Below are positions 5,718 through 7,244 of a stretch of 7,244 nucleotides of DNA, piece by piece. Numbering within the stretch: the stretch's first letter is position 1; each line of letters opens with the position of its first letter. The position numbers were made by a program, and so were the translations under genes. Under the pieces are notes generated by a model. That model had not been told where the DNA came from. It ran no database searches and saw only the letters and a list, made by a program, of their open reading frames with translations. Origin of the DNA: Candidatus Delongbacteria bacterium (GTDB lineage: Bacteria; UBA4055); contig WTAK01000247.1 of assembly GCA_013139625.1 (NCBI GenBank), positions 1 to 7,244 on the forward strand, written 5' to 3'.

Positions 5718-6983
5718 GTGGCTGCAATAGCACTGATAGCATTCTCGGTAGTAGTTTTATGCTCTTTTGACTCCGGTCAAGCAATGGTTCAAGATCCTGT
5801 TGACATCAAAACAGAGACCCTACCTGATAGTTTACTTGTAAGGACACCATGTGACAACAACTTTGCTCTTTGTGGTTCGATACTTCCTAACGAAGGGTTT
5901 ACGAATTCTTTAATTGCAGTTGAAGGTATTAATATCGGACATGCTGTCGAACTTTCAAATGCATTGAGATTTCATGTTGATTTCAGATTTTTAAAAGCTG
6001 GTGAAGAATTCCAAATAGTTTTTGACTCTACGAAAACAAAGATTGTTGAATTTGAGTTCAAACCTGATGTTGTAACAACTCACAGACTAACTAAAAATAA
6101 AAATGGTGAGTATGATTACAAGAAAATTTCACTTCCTGTAGAAACCAAGTTCAGATTTATAACAGGTAAGATAGAAACTACTTTAAACCAAGCTCTTTTA
6201 GACAGTAATATTCCTCGTTCTACCAGTCAAGTTGTTAACGGGATCTTAGAATGTGTTGTAAACTTTAGATCCGATGCAAGGGTCGGTGATCAATTCACTG
6301 TTTACATGGAAGAATACTATTATCATGGCAAAAAACTATCCGGAGGAAAGATCCATTATGTTTCATACTCCGGGAAAAGAAGTGGATTCCATGAAGCATT
6401 CAGATATGACGACATTGATCCATTATCAGCCTACAATGCACACTATACAAAAGATGGAAAGGCTTTAATCCATTCTGCTCTAAGATTACCTGTTGATAAA
6501 ATTCATGTTACCAGCTCGTTCGGAAGCAGAAGACATCCTGTAACCGGTAGAAGATCATTTCACTCCGGTGTTGATTATAGAGGTCGAAGGGGAGATCCTG
6601 TTTATGCGGTTGCAAAAGGAAAAGTTGTTTACTCCGGATATGACAAGTTAAACGGAAATAAAGTTGTTCTCAAGCATTCAGATGGGACAAAAACATACTA
6701 TCTTCACCTAGATAAAAGGCTTGTAAAGAAAGGTAATAAAGTGATAGCAAGGCAACAGATCGCAAAGATTGGTAGAACAGGAAGAGTTACCGGGCCTCAT
6801 CTTCATTTTGGTATAAAAAGCAGTAAAGGCAAATGGGTAAATCCTCTGCTTAAGAGAATGATCGCAACTCCAAAATTGAAAGCTGAAAAATATGCTCGTT
6901 TTTTAACTCAAGTTGAAGAAACCGCCAAAACCGTTGGTAAGTACAGAGAAAAAAAAAAGATATTTACTATCAGTGGTTTGTAG
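5718..6983 (+). CDS. MepM-like murein DD-endopeptidase (M23/LytM family)
   Basis: 421 residues counted from the GTG at 5718. Inferred role: periplasmic hydrolase that opens peptide cross-links so that peptidoglycan can grow. Seen: an N-terminal hydrophobic anchor or signal segment (residues 2-16); a Cys pair, C45 and C52, that could form a disulfide; a MepM/Csd3-type accessory region at about 60-235 (SNALRFHVDFRFLKAGEEFQ, then GKIETTLNQALLDSNIP and VNFRSDARVGDQFTVYMEEY); and the M23 domain at about 255-378. The zinc ligands H282 and D286 (HSGVD) and H363 (HLHFG) are present, as are the catalytic-site H330 (YYLHL) and H361, so it should be active. The tail after the domain resembles that of E. 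coli MepM. The start is uncertain: GTG has no SD, and the frame is open upstream to 5628 without ATG, GTG or TTG. It converges on lpxB, with 4 bp between the stop codons. Confidence 0.9.
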   Translation: MAAIALIAFSVVVLCSFDSGQAMVQDPVDIKTETLPDSLLVRTPCDNNFALCGSILPNEGFTNSLIAVEGINIGHAVELSNALRFHVDFRFLKAGEEFQIVFDSTKTKIVEFEFKPDVVTTHRLTKNKNGEYDYKKISLPVETKFRFITGKIETTLNQALLDSNIPRSTSQVVNGILECVVNFRSDARVGDQFTVYMEEYYYHGKKLSGGKIHYVSYSGKRSGFHEAFRYDDIDPLSAYNAHYTKDGKALIHSALRLPVDKIHVTSSFGSRRHPVTGRRSFHSGVDYRGRRGDPVYAVAKGKVVYSGYDKLNGNKVVLKHSDGTKTYYLHLDKRLVKKGNKVIARQQIAKIGRTGRVTGPHLHFGIKSSKGKWVNPLLKRMIATPKLKAEKYARFLTQVEETAKTVGKYREKKKIFTISGL

Positions 6984-6987
6984 AAAA

Positions 6988-7244
6988 TTACATTTTTAAA
7001 TATTCAATAACCGCATCCGCAACTTTTTTGCCTGCACCTTTATCACCTATGGAATTAGAAACTTTTTCCAACTCTTTGACAGTATCATCATAGTAATCTT
7101 TATCATTCAAATATTTCAAAGCTTCAACTTTCAGATTTTCTGCTGTAAAATCATCCTGCATCAACTCTGGAACGATCATCTTATTAGCAATGATATTCGG
7201 CAATGCTATAAATTCAGTTTTAATGATCCTTTTTGCGATCTGAT
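6988..7244 (-). CDS. lpxB: Lipid-A-disaccharide synthase, C-terminal end (partial, runs off right edge)
   Basis: The last 85 or so residues of LpxB; the gene continues beyond 7244. LpxB (GT-B glycosyltransferase, family GT19) joins UDP-2,3-diacylglucosamine and lipid X into the lipid A disaccharide at the inner face of the inner membrane. Seen: QIAKRIIKTEFIALPNIIA followed by NKMIVPELMQDDFTAENL, which matches the conserved LpxB segment around LPNLIAG-x-x-VVPELLQ. After it comes a helical end with GAGKKVADAVIEYL, like the usual G-x-A-x-x-x-A-A-x-x-V/I ending. The frame is open to the window edge, so a TTG start at 7203 is not real. It is the clearest sign in the window that the host makes lipid A. 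No terminator is seen between it and the convergent M23 gene. Confidence 0.9.
   Translation of the reverse strand, partial: QIAKRIIKTEFIALPNIIANKMIVPELMQDDFTAENLKVEALKYLNDKDYYDDTVKELEKVSNSIGDKGAGKKVADAVIEYLKM

Noticed and set aside
5653..5718. Small leader peptide in another frame ending at TAG 5716-5718
   Set aside because: Only TTG starts without an SD are available, and nothing in the peptide suggests function; mentioned only as a possible reinitiation context.
5748..5765. Possible lipobox (VVVLC) in the M23 protein
   Set aside because: The residue before the cysteine is leucine; lipoboxes need Gly, Ala or Ser there, so lipidation is unlikely.
7201..7203. TTG as the start of a 71-residue gene
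   Set aside because: The frame is open to the window edge and the upstream residues match LpxB, so this is an internal leucine codon.
1..7244. CRISPR arrays, insertion sequences, tRNA or rRNA genes, defence islands
   Set aside because: No regularly spaced repeats, transposase motifs, cloverleaf sequences or defence-type domains were seen; the only repeat is the coding repeat in the rpsA tail. radC can occur near mobile DNA, but here it is a normal full-length chromosomal copy.

Overview
The window is ordinary-looking, AT-rich chromosomal DNA from a Gram-negative, lipopolysaccharide-making bacterium. It carries eight protein genes, two of them cut by the window edges, and no RNA genes, mobile elements or CRISPR arrays that I can see. 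The LpxB C-terminus (lipid A synthesis) and a MepM-type murein endopeptidase point to a diderm envelope. The best -35 boxes are TTGACA with 17-bp spacers, and clear GGAG-type ribosome binding sites occur. That argues against Bacteroidota proper, which use a different promoter consensus and little SD pairing. An AT-rich lineage around the FCB group (for example Cloacimonadota or Delongbacteria) is a guess only; the window has no taxonomic marker I can place firmly.

Layout. Six genes lie on the minus strand, reading right to left from about 5490 to the left edge: rpsA (ribosomal protein S1), mtaB (tRNA methylthiotransferase), a small DUF2158/YodC-like gene, panD (aspartate decarboxylase), radC (JAMM-domain protein), and the N-terminal part of a DjlA/TerB-like membrane co-chaperone. 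They are not one tight operon. A strong bidirectional hairpin terminator follows rpsA and another terminator follows panD. Promoter-like TTGACA elements precede rpsA, panD and radC. The co-chaperone follows radC by 65 bp with no terminator and may share its transcript.

To the right, a 227-bp divergent intergenic region separates rpsA from a plus-strand MepM-like M23 endopeptidase gene. That gene converges on the 3' end of lpxB, which enters from the right edge on the minus strand; the two stop codons are only 4 bp apart.

Functionally this is housekeeping: translation (S1, t6A37 methylthiolation), coenzyme A precursor supply (beta-alanine), and envelope growth (peptidoglycan opening, lipid A). 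I found no convincing new multi-gene system. The points worth a second look are small: the structured S1 leader and the palindrome in the divergent promoter region, the missing canonical start and SD of the M23 gene, the repeated charged S1 tail, the terminator almost abutting mtaB, and the glycine zipper of the co-chaperone.
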